Below, in pieces: positions 1-9,145 of a DNA stretch of 64,000 bases. This DNA comes from Bacteroidota bacterium (GTDB lineage: Bacteria; Bacteroidota; Bacteroidia; Sphingobacteriales; Sphingobacteriaceae): contig JAFDZM010000045.1 in NCBI GenBank assembly GCA_018266915.1, positions 62,001 through 126,000 on the forward strand, read 5' to 3'. The notes beneath the pieces were generated by a model. That model did not search any database and had not been told where the DNA came from. It saw only the letters and a program-made list of their open reading frames with translations. Position 1 is the stretch's first letter. Every line of letters begins with the position of its first letter. Made by a program: the position numbers and the translations under genes.

Positions 1-311
1 TATTTCTCTGCTTTTTCAATAGCTACCTTCATTGCAAAAGGCGCTACAACCAAGCCTAACCCTGCATCGCCATCTACCGTTGCAGTGGTTGCTGTTTCAT
101 GCACAACTTTGATATCAGGATTGGTATTGATCCGCCTTTTCTCCCATAAACGCACATAGCCTTGCAATCTGGCTACACCGTGCGAATCGATCCCCCGCAG
201 ATCAGATTTAATCAATACATCAGCAGCCAGGCGCGAATGTTCAGCGCTACAGCCTATTGCTGTAAAAATATTTTCAGTAAAGTTGCGGAGGGTAGATTCT
301 GAGACGAGCAT
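1..311 (-). CDS. Malate/L-lactate dehydrogenase family (Ldh_2) oxidoreductase, N-terminal part
   Basis: The first 103 residues are present; the rest lies beyond the left edge. The start is ATG at 311, and the reading frame stays open to base 1. The segment DLRGIDSHGVARL (about residues 37-49) is the hallmark of the Ldh_2 family of NAD(P)-dependent 2-hydroxyacid dehydrogenases (malate, L-lactate, ureidoglycolate and sulfolactate dehydrogenases), which have their own fold unrelated to Rossmann LDH. The family oxidises a 2-hydroxyacid to a 2-oxoacid in the cytoplasm. The substrate cannot be chosen from this fragment. It lies 56 bp downstream of the NHL lipoprotein gene on the same strand and could be co-transcribed with it. 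Confidence 0.85.
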   Translation of the reverse strand, partial: MLVSESTLRNFTENIFTAIGCSAEHSRLAADVLIKSDLRGIDSHGVARLQGYVRLWEKRRINTNPDIKVVHETATTATVDGDAGLGLVVAPFAMKVAIEKAEK

Positions 312-367
312 ATAGGCAAATATAGCAACCTTATGCTATCAGTTTAAATGCGTTATTAGGTTTGAGT

Positions 368-1606
368 TTAATGAAGCCTGTTGAACAGGATAGAACGATT
401 GTTTAAAGCCCTTCCAGTATGATAATAGATTTTTTGAACGATATGTCCTAATGAATACTTTGGTAACACGCCAGCCACTGTAGTTACCATGCCGGCAGGC
501 GTGATTTTACGGATCAGGTTATTATTGGCATCAGCTACATATAAATTATCCGATGCATCTACAGCTATCCCGGCAGGGTCGTTAAAAGAGGCTTGGGTAT
601 CCTGACCGTTCTGTGCCCCTGCCTGTCCGCTGCCCGCTATAGTTGTAACCGCCCCGGCTGGCGTTATAGCACGGACTAGGTTATTGATATCGTCGGTCAC
701 GTAAACATTTCCTGAGGGGTCAACCGTTAGGCTGTTCGGAAAATAAAACCGTGCTGCCGTATCCAGTCCATCTTTTGAGCCGATATCTCCGTTCCCGGCA
801 AGCGTAGAAGTCGTTCCGTCTGGGGCCACTTTCCGGATCAAATTATTCAGCATATCAGCCACATACACATTGCCTGCCGCATCTACCGCTACTCCTGTTG
901 GATTGTTGAAAGTAGCATCTTTTCCCGCTCCGTTGTTTGAGCCTGCATTGCCATTGCCTGAAAGTGTAGTTGTATTACCCGATGGACTAACCACGCAAAT
1001 CCGGTTGTTACCGGCATCGGCCACATACACATTTCCTGAGGCATCAACCGCTACCCCACTTGGACCGGCAAAAAGCGGTGTGCTTGTTACCGTATTGCTC
1101 GTATCCACAGCAACCACTGTACCCGCAAGTGTGCTCACTGTCCCGTCAGGTGTAATTTTACGGATAAGATTATTTCCGGCATCGGCTACATATACATTAC
1201 CCGCCGCGTCAACAGTCAATCCTGATGGCCTGTTAAATGATGCCAGTTTGCCTATACCATTAATGGCACCTACATTTCCTGTTCCGGCCAGGGTTGATAC
1301 CGTACCATTGGTGGATATTTTTTGAATGCGGTTATACCAGTAATCGGCCACATAAAGATTCCCTGCCGCATCAACGGCCACATCAGAAGGTGATGAAAAG
1401 AGGGCCGGTATTACTCCGGTTGAGTCTGTAGGCTCTGTACTTCCTGTTATACCCGTGGAACCAGTAGCTCCTACGTTATAAGGGGTTGGATCATATTTAC
1501 CGGGGATTATTTTAACATCAGTCTTGGTACAAGACACCACAATGACTATCACGCACAAAACAATTGCGGCAGGTAATAATCGTTTAAAACGGGGTAAATA
1601 TCTCAA
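368..1606 (-). CDS. NHL-repeat (six-bladed propeller) lipoprotein
   Basis: A secreted lipoprotein made almost wholly of NHL repeats. Six copies of the pattern (V/L)xVDxxGNxYVADxxNNxIRKI occur about every 50 residues, enough for one six-bladed beta-propeller. The frame is open from an ATG at 1732, but that start puts the lipobox Cys (VVSC) at residue 68. A TTG at 1606 gives a 26-residue SPII signal (basic RFKR, hydrophobic core, VVSC) and leaves about 160 bp for promoters divergent from the peptidase gene, so TTG 1606 is preferred (inference). A TGS-rich linker follows the Cys. NHL propellers are usually binding scaffolds; no catalytic function can be assigned. Similar NHL blades occur in three of the giant T9SS proteins at 39.7-55.9 kb. 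Confidence 0.8.
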   Translation of the reverse strand: MRYLPRFKRLLPAAIVLCVIVIVVSCTKTDVKIIPGKYDPTPYNVGATGSTGITGSTEPTDSTGVIPALFSSPSDVAVDAAGNLYVADYWYNRIQKISTNGTVSTLAGTGNVGAINGIGKLASFNRPSGLTVDAAGNVYVADAGNNLIRKITPDGTVSTLAGTVVAVDTSNTVTSTPLFAGPSGVAVDASGNVYVADAGNNRICVVSPSGNTTTLSGNGNAGSNNGAGKDATFNNPTGVAVDAAGNVYVADMLNNLIRKVAPDGTTSTLAGNGDIGSKDGLDTAARFYFPNSLTVDPSGNVYVTDDINNLVRAITPAGAVTTIAGSGQAGAQNGQDTQASFNDPAGIAVDASDNLYVADANNNLIRKITPAGMVTTVAGVLPKYSLGHIVQKIYYHTGRALNNRSILFNRLH

Positions 1607-1768
1607 TGCTGATAAATAAACTGGTATTTGTACGTTGACCTGCGATTGTATGTTCACACCGGTCAACCAAAGATAATATTTTTCTTTGCGCGGGTTTTCC
1701 CGATTTTTTATTAGCATTTCGATACCCGGCAATTAGTGGTTATATTTAAAACACTAATCCTCAATATC

Positions 1769-2950
1769 ATGTATCTCAGCCGGACCAAATTCATTGTCAC
1801 TCTTATTGCATTTGATTTTATCAGTGCAATAACTTTTGCTCAAAAACCTCGCGCCCGGGATATCGGCATTCCGTTTAACGGTACTCCGGGAAAATACAAT
1901 GCAATAACTGATGTAGCCGGTGTAGAAGTAGGATATAGCACCATTATTAGCGGTTCGGGAAAAGATCATATCGGTAAAGGGCCGGTTAGAACAGGGGTTA
2001 CCGCTATCTTTCCGAATGGCAAAGTAAATCATCACCCGGTATTTGCTAACTGGTATACGCTTAATGGGAACGGTGAAATGACCGGAACTACGTGGGTAAC
2101 CGAATCAGGTTTCCTCGAAACACCTATTATGATCACCAACACCAACAGCGTAGGAACCGTGCGTGACGCCGTATTAAAATGGTTTGTGGACCGTAAATGG
2201 TATAACGAAGATTTTTGGTACACCTACCCTGTAGTTGCTGAGACTTATGATGGTTTTTTAAATGACATTTACGGTTTTCACGTAAAAGAAAGCAATGCCT
2301 ATGAAGCGCTGGATTCTGCAAAATCGGGCCCCCTAAAGGAAGGAAATATTGGCGGAGGTACCGGCATGATGTGCCTCGGTTTTAAAGGTGGAACCGGAAC
2401 CGCATCAAGGGTGATCACCATCAATAATAAACAATATACTTTGGGTGTTTTGGTGCAATCGAATTTTGGTAGAAGGGCAAATCTTACCATAGCCGGAGTG
2501 CCTGTGGGGAAGGCCTTGATGGACACTTTAAAAACCGTGTTAGTTGCCCCGCCGCAATACAAAAAGGACGAAGGGCAGGGCTCCATAATTGTAATTGTTG
2601 CTACTGACGCGCCTTTACTTCCGCATCAGCTTAAAAGGATAGCTGAGCGGGTGGCATTGGGCATTGGGATTGTTGGCGGGAGAGGTGAAAACAGTTCGGG
2701 AGATATATTTCTTGCATTTTCAACCGCAAACCCGGACGCCTTTAACCGAAAAGACAATGTAAAGGTAGAAATGCTTCCAAACGACCAGATCAACCCTTTA
2801 TACCAGGCAACGGTAGAGTCTGTTGAAGAAGCCATCATCAACGCCATGGTTGCCGCTGATACGATGGAAGGGATAAATGGCAATAAAGCCTATGCACTAC
2901 CGCATGATGCGGTGATCAGATTGCTGAAGCAACATAATGTAGTGAAGTAG
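1769..2950 (+). CDS. P1 family peptidase (DmpA/BapA-like N-terminal nucleophile aminopeptidase), secreted
   Basis: 393 aa with an N-terminal signal peptide (TKFIVTLIAFDFISAITFAQ). The frame also has a GTG at 1736, but ATG 1769 puts the signal peptide at the N-terminus. Family S58/P1 features: RARDIGIPFNGTPGKYNAITDV near the mature N-terminus, the GNIGGGTGM segment, and GTASR. The GQG-SIIVIVATDAP segment fits the self-cleavage site: in DmpA and BapA the precursor is cut at Gly-Ser and the freed Ser becomes the nucleophile, here probably Ser272. Members release N-terminal amino acids, D-amino acids or beta-amino acids from short peptides. The substrate is unknown here. Periplasmic or extracellular location is inferred from the signal peptide. 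Confidence 0.88.
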   Translation: MYLSRTKFIVTLIAFDFISAITFAQKPRARDIGIPFNGTPGKYNAITDVAGVEVGYSTIISGSGKDHIGKGPVRTGVTAIFPNGKVNHHPVFANWYTLNGNGEMTGTTWVTESGFLETPIMITNTNSVGTVRDAVLKWFVDRKWYNEDFWYTYPVVAETYDGFLNDIYGFHVKESNAYEALDSAKSGPLKEGNIGGGTGMMCLGFKGGTGTASRVITINNKQYTLGVLVQSNFGRRANLTIAGVPVGKALMDTLKTVLVAPPQYKKDEGQGSIIVIVATDAPLLPHQLKRIAERVALGIGIVGGRGENSSGDIFLAFSTANPDAFNRKDNVKVEMLPNDQINPLYQATVESVEEAIINAMVAADTMEGINGNKAYALPHDAVIRLLKQHNVVK

Positions 2951-2971
2951 AGGCGTGATGCATTTTGCAGC

Positions 2972-4000
2972 CTAATTAAACGTAGCAATCTTTCGTCTTC
3001 CCAAATCGTATGTTATCCTGAATGCTTCCTGGTTGCTTGTAAAGCCGGGCGTTTTGTGCATAGTGAACACAAATTGCCCCCTTAAGCCTTTAGCTGTAAA
3101 TGGAGTAATAATGAAATCTGTACGATTGTAAAATTTCTTTTCGTAAAAGGAATCGCCGTACATAATGTGGCTGCCTTGCCCGGCGTAAAACTCGTTAAAT
3201 ACAGCCACACGCCAATAGCTTAAATAAGCGCTTGCTACAAATCCTTTTGGCGTTTGTAATTGATCCACCCCCCTGGTGCGTTCCAATGAGGTCATAGCAC
3301 CTGCTTCAATAGTTAATGAGTCCAAAACCGTCTTATGGCTGAAATCCAACCCTAAACGAATTTGTGCACCACCATTGTCCATAATATGATCATTAGGTGT
3401 TAATATTGCTGCGCCTGCGTCATGCAGCAAGACAAAATAGTGGGAGATATAAAATGGGCCGAAGGGATTTGGTCTGTATTTACCTTCCAGGCCGATCAAA
3501 AACTCCTCGCGCTGGGTATCGGTTTGACGACTTACCCAATCAATCCACATCGTCTCGGTAAAATTTTTCTGGTTATTCAAGAAACGTAAAAACAAACCCT
3601 CAATATTAGGCCGATAGTATTGCAAGGTATCATTAAGTAATGCCCTCGGGTAATTATCGATCAACCCGGTACGTGAAAACTCACCTGCGTTAAACAGCCA
3701 GTTTTTATTGTGAAAACTATAATAAGCAATGGGGTCGACCTTCAAAAAATAAGGGATAGCGCCAAACTCGTGTATGGCGTTAGCACCCACTACAAAGCTG
3801 TTCAGTGTATCGATATTCAACCCGAAATCAAGAGCAGTGCGTGTACCTGAATAGGTGCGCGAACGCGATATAAAATCCTTGTATTCACGGTTGTCGAGGA
3901 AGCCCAGGCCGTTAAAATCAACATCCAATGTTGTTTGCGCCATGCTTACGCCACAGGCGAAAAAGGAAAGAAAAGTTAAAAGGTAAAGTTTTTTAATCAT
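2972..4000 (-). CDS. Predicted outer-membrane beta-barrel protein, function unknown
   Basis: 342 aa. A cleavable signal peptide (MIKKLYLLTFLSFFACGVSMAQ) is followed by alternating aromatic/polar strands (for example FYISHYFVLLHDAG and SAYLSYWRVAVFNEFYAGQG) and a strand-like C-terminus, as in outer-membrane barrels. I do not recognise a named family. It lies 2 bp downstream of the GT39 glycosyltransferase gene on the same strand, so the two are almost certainly co-transcribed, which suggests a role in building or exporting a surface glycan (inference). It converges with the P1 peptidase gene, 21 bp apart, with no clear terminator between them. Confidence 0.65.
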   Translation of the reverse strand: MIKKLYLLTFLSFFACGVSMAQTTLDVDFNGLGFLDNREYKDFISRSRTYSGTRTALDFGLNIDTLNSFVVGANAIHEFGAIPYFLKVDPIAYYSFHNKNWLFNAGEFSRTGLIDNYPRALLNDTLQYYRPNIEGLFLRFLNNQKNFTETMWIDWVSRQTDTQREEFLIGLEGKYRPNPFGPFYISHYFVLLHDAGAAILTPNDHIMDNGGAQIRLGLDFSHKTVLDSLTIEAGAMTSLERTRGVDQLQTPKGFVASAYLSYWRVAVFNEFYAGQGSHIMYGDSFYEKKFYNRTDFIITPFTAKGLRGQFVFTMHKTPGFTSNQEAFRITYDLGRRKIATFN

Positions 4001-4002
4001 GA

Positions 4003-5727
4003 TTATTCAATGCTCAAATTAATAATTCTGCTGTTTTTACTGCCCAGGAAAGGATCGGTTCTCAACGAGAACATCAATGTATAATCTCCCTTTTTTTCAG
4101 GGGCGATGAATTTGAATTTATAGTGTTTGCTTTCGTGCGGATTTAATGCCAGTTGGTGAAAATCATTCCCCGCCTCCTGTACCTGGATAATATTCCCCTC
4201 CTGGAACAAGCACGCCTCAAAATACACATTGTGCTGATAACCCGAATTACTGAAATTTATTGCAAACGGATATATATTTGTAATATCGAGGTCGAGGTTA
4301 AGTTGCTCACCCGGCTTAGCGTTCATTTTTGGCGAGGGGACATCTACTTTTACTTTCTGATAAGTACGCACATCATTCACCCATCCGCCATACCACTTGC
4401 CGCCTGTCGTATTGAGGGTGTCAGTGGTTACATTTTTTATCGGGCCTTTGCTAAGCCAGTAAGCCTTTTTATGTTGCATGCCTTCCTCAATCGGCCATAT
4501 GTCAAACTGGGTTAGGCGGTAATATCTCTCATCATAAGCAAAGCCTTTGGTGGTATTATTATAAAAATCGTACTTGGCTGCATTCTGAAAACCGTCGTTT
4601 AGTATCACATAATTATCTCCCACTTTCTGCCTGATATCATATGCCCACTGCTTGAACCCGAATAAGCTTTTCAACTGTCCTACTTTTCTTATTAATGGCG
4701 AAGCAGACATCAGCATCACCCTCAAGGCGACAATAAATACCAGGTTAACGATAGCCACCCATTGAAACCATCGCTTCCAATTACCAGCTTGTTTAAACTG
4801 GATCAGCACCAGTAATACCAACGGTGCAAATGCAATCAGTGTCCATTGTGGTTGGACTTCACCTTTAAAACTACTCGACAAAAAGAATAGGAAAGTGAAT
4901 ATCGCGTTCACCATCAGCGCACGGATAAAGGCATCCTTAATACGTGCCTTAAATCCATAATAAAACAGGAATACGCCGATAATTGGCCCGGCCATTAATA
5001 ATTGACCCGGGAAGTAAGTCCAGGTTTGCGAGAATTGATAATGATAGGTCGATTGCTCGTAAAGGTGATAATTGACAGATGGGTAACCATGATCGATCTG
5101 CCATAAAATATGCGGAATATAGAGAATAACCGATAAACCTGCGATCACCCAAAAAGTCCAGCGTTTAAGCAGTTTGATATTAGATAGTACGGTGAATCCG
5201 ACCAGCAATATCCCATGATATTTACTGTACAGCAGGCATGCGATAATGACTCCCAGCCATAATGCCCACTTTAATTTATCTTCATCAATATATTTCTGGT
5301 AGATATAATAAAACAGTACCGTGAACAGGAATAAAGGTGCATCAGGCGTAGTGGTAAAGCCATACTGATGGAAAATAAATATACCCGATACAACTAAAAT
5401 AAACCATTTGGCTTCGACCGCGTATTTTTTTGCGATAAGCCATAGAATATAAAGGGATAAGGTGCTCGACAGCACCGTCATCAACCTGATACCAAACTCG
5501 CTATGCCATAGGCTGTCGCCGATACGGATAAAGATGGCCACCATAGGCGGGTGGTCAAAATAGCCCCAGTCTAAAAAACGAGAATAAAGCCAGTAATAAG
5601 CCTCATCAGCGTGAACTTCTAAGGTGTAGGCCTGGATGCCATTGAAAATCGTCCACAGCAATAAAAAATACCAGATAGCTTTATCGGATCTTTCCGGCGA
5701 ATTATTTGAATGGGACAACTGCATCAA
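4003..5727 (-). CDS. GT39/ArnT-like membrane glycosyltransferase (PMT_2 family)
   Basis: 574 aa polytopic membrane protein. The first extracytoplasmic loop has the family signature HADEAYYW (Asp41-Glu42, catalytic metal/donor-site acids in PMT/ArnT enzymes) followed by WGYFDHPPM. About ten or more hydrophobic segments follow to about residue 345, then a soluble beta-rich C-terminal domain (about 430-574). PMT_2/ArnT-type enzymes move a sugar from a polyprenyl-phosphate donor to a protein or lipid on the periplasmic face of the inner membrane. Donor and acceptor are unknown. It is first of a two-gene unit with the barrel protein behind it. The start ATG has a second Met next to it, so the start is uncertain by one codon. 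Confidence 0.85.
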   Translation of the reverse strand: MMQLSHSNNSPERSDKAIWYFLLLWTIFNGIQAYTLEVHADEAYYWLYSRFLDWGYFDHPPMVAIFIRIGDSLWHSEFGIRLMTVLSSTLSLYILWLIAKKYAVEAKWFILVVSGIFIFHQYGFTTTPDAPLFLFTVLFYYIYQKYIDEDKLKWALWLGVIIACLLYSKYHGILLVGFTVLSNIKLLKRWTFWVIAGLSVILYIPHILWQIDHGYPSVNYHLYEQSTYHYQFSQTWTYFPGQLLMAGPIIGVFLFYYGFKARIKDAFIRALMVNAIFTFLFFLSSSFKGEVQPQWTLIAFAPLVLLVLIQFKQAGNWKRWFQWVAIVNLVFIVALRVMLMSASPLIRKVGQLKSLFGFKQWAYDIRQKVGDNYVILNDGFQNAAKYDFYNNTTKGFAYDERYYRLTQFDIWPIEEGMQHKKAYWLSKGPIKNVTTDTLNTTGGKWYGGWVNDVRTYQKVKVDVPSPKMNAKPGEQLNLDLDITNIYPFAINFSNSGYQHNVYFEACLFQEGNIIQVQEAGNDFHQLALNPHESKHYKFKFIAPEKKGDYTLMFSLRTDPFLGSKNSRIINLSIE

Positions 5728-5813
5728 GCGTAGATTGATGGCGCGAATTTAGGCAAAATTATCAGCCGTTGCGTCCAACTACGTTTAAAGCACACTTTCT
5801 AATCAAAATATAA

Positions 5814-7982
5814 TTAGTTCGGCAGTGCGAATGCAACATAGGAGTCACCGGATTGCGTGCCGAGCTTACCACCACCACAAGCAATCACCAAGTACTCTTT
5901 ACCACTCATTTCATAAACCGATGGGGTGGCAAAACCCGGCGCGGGCAATTTAGCTTCCCAAAGCAGTTTCCCATTTCGTTTATCAAATGCACGTATCTTG
6001 CCGTCCTTGCTGGCTGCAATAAATACCAATCCACCCGCAGTTACTACCGGACCGCCATAATTTTCTGTTCCGGTTGGGGTTTTAGCCACTTTCTCAAAAG
6101 CAGGGTCATTACCCAAAGGAATACGCCAAACCATTTTTCCGGTATTCAGATCGATGGCATTCAAAGTGCCCCATGGTGGTGAGATCGCCGGATATCCTTC
6201 TTTTGACAAGAACTTGTTATAACCGGTCATCTGGTATGGAATATCAAGATATGGATCAACTTGCCTATGAACAGCCACAAAAGCCTTCATCCCATTCTTT
6301 TTATTCTCCGTTATATAGGATATAATAGCCTGCCGTTCCTGGTCGCTTAATTGTTTGAAGGATGGCATCATCCGTCGTCCCGATTGCAGCAGGTCGCTTA
6401 TCTGCTGATCTTTATATTTTAAGCCGATATTAATGAGCGATGGATAATTGCCTGTGCCTTTTCTGTCCTGTCCGTGACATCCCATACAATTATTGGTAAA
6501 CAGTCTTTGCCCTGCCAAATTGAAAGTTTCCGATTTCGGAACTTCTTGTTTAGCATCGATCATCGTCATCACCCAGGCCATTTCGTTGGCATTGATATAG
6601 ATTATCCCGGTTGATGGATCAAACGCGGGACCACCCCATTCAGCTCCACCATCAAACCCAGGGAAGATTAGTGAAGGAACCTTACCCGGCGGCAGGAACA
6701 TATTGCCATAGCGATAAGTTTTCAATCTTTTTAGTACTTCGACTTTCGAGCTATCAGATAGGTAAGGGTTGATGTCATTTTCTGTCAGCGTTTGCCTTGC
6801 AAACGGCACAGGCAAACTTGGTATAGGTTGCGTAGGCCATGGTTCCTCACCAACGAGTTCTGATTTAGTTTCAACCGCAGTCTCTTTTACCGGGAATAAA
6901 GGTTTCCCGGTAGCGCGATCAAGAACGAAAACGAATCCATGTTTGGTAGGTTGAGCTACTGCATCAACATCCTTACCATCGTGCTTAATAGTCACCAAAA
7001 CAGGTGCGGTAGGCAGGTCTTTATCCCACATATCATGATGTATCACCTGGTAATGCCATTTCAGTTTGCCGGTTGAGGCATCTATCGCTAATACGCAATT
7101 GGCGAACAGTCCCGCCCCCTTTCTCTTACCACCATAAAAATCATAGGCTGCAGAACCCGTAGGTGCAAAAAGGACTCCTGTATTTTCATCGAGGGTAAAT
7201 CCAGTCCAGCTATTTGCCGAGCCTATATGTTTGTAGGCTGCAGTATCTTTCCAGCTATCATAACCAAATTCGCCCGGATAAGGGATGGTATGAAATATCC
7301 ATTTCAATTTGCCCGTTCGCACATCATAAGCGCGAATATGCCCCGGCGCTGCATCGGCTGTCTCATTCACACGGCTACCGATAATATAATTGTCATTATA
7401 AATAATCCCCGGCGAAGTAGCTGTTATATACATCTCCTTCGCATCGCGGCCAAGATCGTTATGCAAATCGACTTTACCTTCATCACCAAAACTGGTGATC
7501 AACTCCCCCGTCTCTGCATTTACTTCATAAATATTCGATCCCGCACAGTATAAAATACGTTTGTCATCACCGCTTTCCCAATAAGTAACGCCACGGTTAT
7601 TATTCATTCCAAAGTTTGAAGCTGTGGCATTGGTATTCCCTGCCGGGTTAAATATCCATTTTTGTTTACCTGTCGCGGCATCAAGAGCGAATAACCGTAA
7701 CTTAGGTGTAGTGCCATAAAGAAGGCCGTTGACCATAATCGGGTTACATTGTATCTGCGAATGCGCTTTAATGTCAGCATCATTGGTATGATAAACCCAG
7801 GCTACCTGCAATTGCTTCACATTGCTGGTATCTATTTGTGTCAGCGATGAATACCGTTGTGATTTTTTCGATCCGCCATAAACTCTCCACCCGGTATCGT
7901 CTCCGGCAGAGTGATTTTTACAGGAACTAAACAGCGCAGCAGAAGCGAACAAACAGGCAATTGCTTTTGTAAAGGTTGTCAT
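5814..7982 (-). CDS. PQQ-dependent dehydrogenase lipoprotein with inserted cytochrome c domain
   Basis: 722 aa. SPII signal with lipobox FSSC (Cys21), then a PQQ-type eight-bladed propeller with repeated (A/I)xDxxTGKxxW blades (LDAATGKQKWIF, YDVRTGKLKWIF, IDASTGKLKWHY, LDRATGKPLF). A class I cytochrome c domain sits inside the propeller at about residues 485-565, with haem motif CMGCH (499-503) and a plausible axial Met in RRMMPSF. Propeller blades resume after it (NAIDLNTGKMVWR, AFDKRNGKLLWEA). This domain order is typical of quinohaemoprotein glucose/alcohol dehydrogenases of Bacteroidota and Proteobacteria. Electrons would pass from PQQ to haem in the periplasm. The sugar or alcohol substrate is not decidable. 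No PQQ biosynthesis genes are in the window, so the cofactor may be made elsewhere or acquired. Confidence 0.85.
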   Translation of the reverse strand: MTTFTKAIACLFASAALFSSCKNHSAGDDTGWRVYGGSKKSQRYSSLTQIDTSNVKQLQVAWVYHTNDADIKAHSQIQCNPIMVNGLLYGTTPKLRLFALDAATGKQKWIFNPAGNTNATASNFGMNNNRGVTYWESGDDKRILYCAGSNIYEVNAETGELITSFGDEGKVDLHNDLGRDAKEMYITATSPGIIYNDNYIIGSRVNETADAAPGHIRAYDVRTGKLKWIFHTIPYPGEFGYDSWKDTAAYKHIGSANSWTGFTLDENTGVLFAPTGSAAYDFYGGKRKGAGLFANCVLAIDASTGKLKWHYQVIHHDMWDKDLPTAPVLVTIKHDGKDVDAVAQPTKHGFVFVLDRATGKPLFPVKETAVETKSELVGEEPWPTQPIPSLPVPFARQTLTENDINPYLSDSSKVEVLKRLKTYRYGNMFLPPGKVPSLIFPGFDGGAEWGGPAFDPSTGIIYINANEMAWVMTMIDAKQEVPKSETFNLAGQRLFTNNCMGCHGQDRKGTGNYPSLINIGLKYKDQQISDLLQSGRRMMPSFKQLSDQERQAIISYITENKKNGMKAFVAVHRQVDPYLDIPYQMTGYNKFLSKEGYPAISPPWGTLNAIDLNTGKMVWRIPLGNDPAFEKVAKTPTGTENYGGPVVTAGGLVFIAASKDGKIRAFDKRNGKLLWEAKLPAPGFATPSVYEMSGKEYLVIACGGGKLGTQSGDSYVAFALPN

Positions 7983-8063
7983 GGGAAATGGCCGGCAAAT
8001 TGGTTGATGGGCTAATTTATTGATTAAATGACGAATTGATTAATAATTAGTAAATTTGTTACT

Positions 8064-8303
8064 ATGATACGGACAATTATCACTCCAGAAAAACAGGATA
8101 TATCGATACACATACCTAAAGATTATATAGGTAAGCAGGTAGAGGTATTGCTATATGCGACTGATGAATTGAAGGAACCCAAAGGTACGGATAAGAAAAA
8201 ACCATCCGATTTTAAGGGGGCCTTGCATCTTTCACAGGATCAATATGATGATATTCAATCCCACCTTAAAAATGTCCGTAACGAATGGGAAAGAGATATC
8301 TGA
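8064..8303 (+). CDS. Putative antitoxin of a PIN-domain toxin-antitoxin pair
   Basis: 79 aa, charged. The N-terminal half (MIRTIITPEKQDISIHIPKDYIGKQ) resembles the beta-rich fold of short Bacteroidota antitoxins. The C-terminal half (LSQDQYDDIQSHLKNVRNEWE) is a predicted amphipathic helix of the kind that wraps the toxin. Its last 19 bases overlap the PIN toxin gene, the usual sign of translational coupling in type II modules. The family name is not certain; the call rests mainly on gene order. Confidence 0.7.
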   Translation: MIRTIITPEKQDISIHIPKDYIGKQVEVLLYATDELKEPKGTDKKKPSDFKGALHLSQDQYDDIQSHLKNVRNEWERDI

Positions 8304-8668
8304 TAGATACAAACGCTATTATCGAGTATCTTGAAAATAAATTGCCAAATACGGCTTCTGTTGTTTTAGATAATACAGATATTCAAATCTCAGTCATTTC
8401 AAGAATGGAGTTATTAGCATGGCGAAAGGCAACTGAGACTCAATTGAAAGTTTTAGATGGGTTTATAAGTGCGTCGTACGTTTTTGGATTAAATGAGCCT
8501 ATCATCCTAAAAACTATCGACATAAGGAAGAATTATGGAGTAAAACTTCCGGATGCAATTATTGCGGCTACCGCATTAGTAAATGATTGCGTACTTGTTA
8601 CGCGAAATATCGACGACTTTAAGAAGATTCCCGGATTAACATGCATTAATCCTCATGAATTAGAATAA
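8285..8668 (+). CDS. PIN domain ribonuclease toxin (VapC-like)
   Basis: 127 aa, the normal size for a VapC-type PIN toxin. The acidic metal-binding residues are all present: Asp8 in YLIDTNAII, Glu42 in SRMELLAW, Asp90 in KLPDAIIAATA, and Asp110/Asp111 in TRNIDDF. PIN toxins are Mg2+/Mn2+-dependent RNases that cut tRNA or rRNA and are held inactive by the antitoxin encoded just upstream. It overlaps the antitoxin reading frame by 19 bp and stands 4 bp before the DinB-like gene, so read-through into that gene is likely. Confidence 0.88.
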   Translation: MGKRYLIDTNAIIEYLENKLPNTASVVLDNTDIQISVISRMELLAWRKATETQLKVLDGFISASYVFGLNEPIILKTIDIRKNYGVKLPDAIIAATALVNDCVLVTRNIDDFKKIPGLTCINPHELE

Positions 8669-8672
8669 ACCA

Positions 8673-9131
8673 ATGACCAAACAAATTGAAATCATCAGAA
8701 AGACCAGGTCTTTCCTGCTTAAAAACCTCGAAGGCCTTACCACCGAACAATACAACAAAATTCCCAAAGGCTTTAATAATAACATCATCTGGAACCTGGG
8801 CCACATGATCGCGGCTCAGCAAGGCATTTGCTATATCAGGGCAGGTCTGACACCGCACGTAAGTGAAGACTTTATCAATCACTATAAATCGGGCAGTAAA
8901 CCAGAAGGCAATGTTGATGCCATTGGAATAGAGCAAATTAAAAGCCTGCTATTCAGCACACTTGATCAATTGGAAGAAGATTATAAGAACGATATATTCG
9001 GCGGCTATACCGCATGGTCAACCCGTTACGAGGTAGAAATGGCAAGTATTGATGATGCCCTGAATTTTCTACCTTTTCATGAGGGGTTACATTCAGGGTG
9101 TGTAAATGCGCTGAAGAGATTGGTAGTTTAA
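8673..9131 (+). CDS. DinB-like (DinB_2) four-helix-bundle metal-binding protein
   Basis: 152 aa. The conserved WNLGHMIAAQQ helix (His44) and C-terminal FHEGLHSG (His136, His140) give the three-histidine metal site of the DinB/YfiT superfamily, with the usual helical bundle length. Members include thiol-dependent transferases such as bacillithiol S-transferases and many proteins of unknown function; the reaction here cannot be assigned. It starts 4 bp after the PIN toxin stop. The gene ends against a long inverted repeat shared with the convergent operon. Confidence 0.82.
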   Translation: MTKQIEIIRKTRSFLLKNLEGLTTEQYNKIPKGFNNNIIWNLGHMIAAQQGICYIRAGLTPHVSEDFINHYKSGSKPEGNVDAIGIEQIKSLLFSTLDQLEEDYKNDIFGGYTAWSTRYEVEMASIDDALNFLPFHEGLHSGCVNALKRLVV

Positions 9132-9145
9132 ATCGTTTACTGGTC

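Noticed and set aside
870..1325. 151-codon plus-strand frame opposite the NHL lipoprotein gene
   Set aside because: Antisense shadow of the repeated NHL codons; no signal or domain.
1736..1768. GTG start giving 11 more residues to the P1 peptidase
   Set aside because: It would put residues ahead of a signal peptide that begins naturally at ATG 1769.
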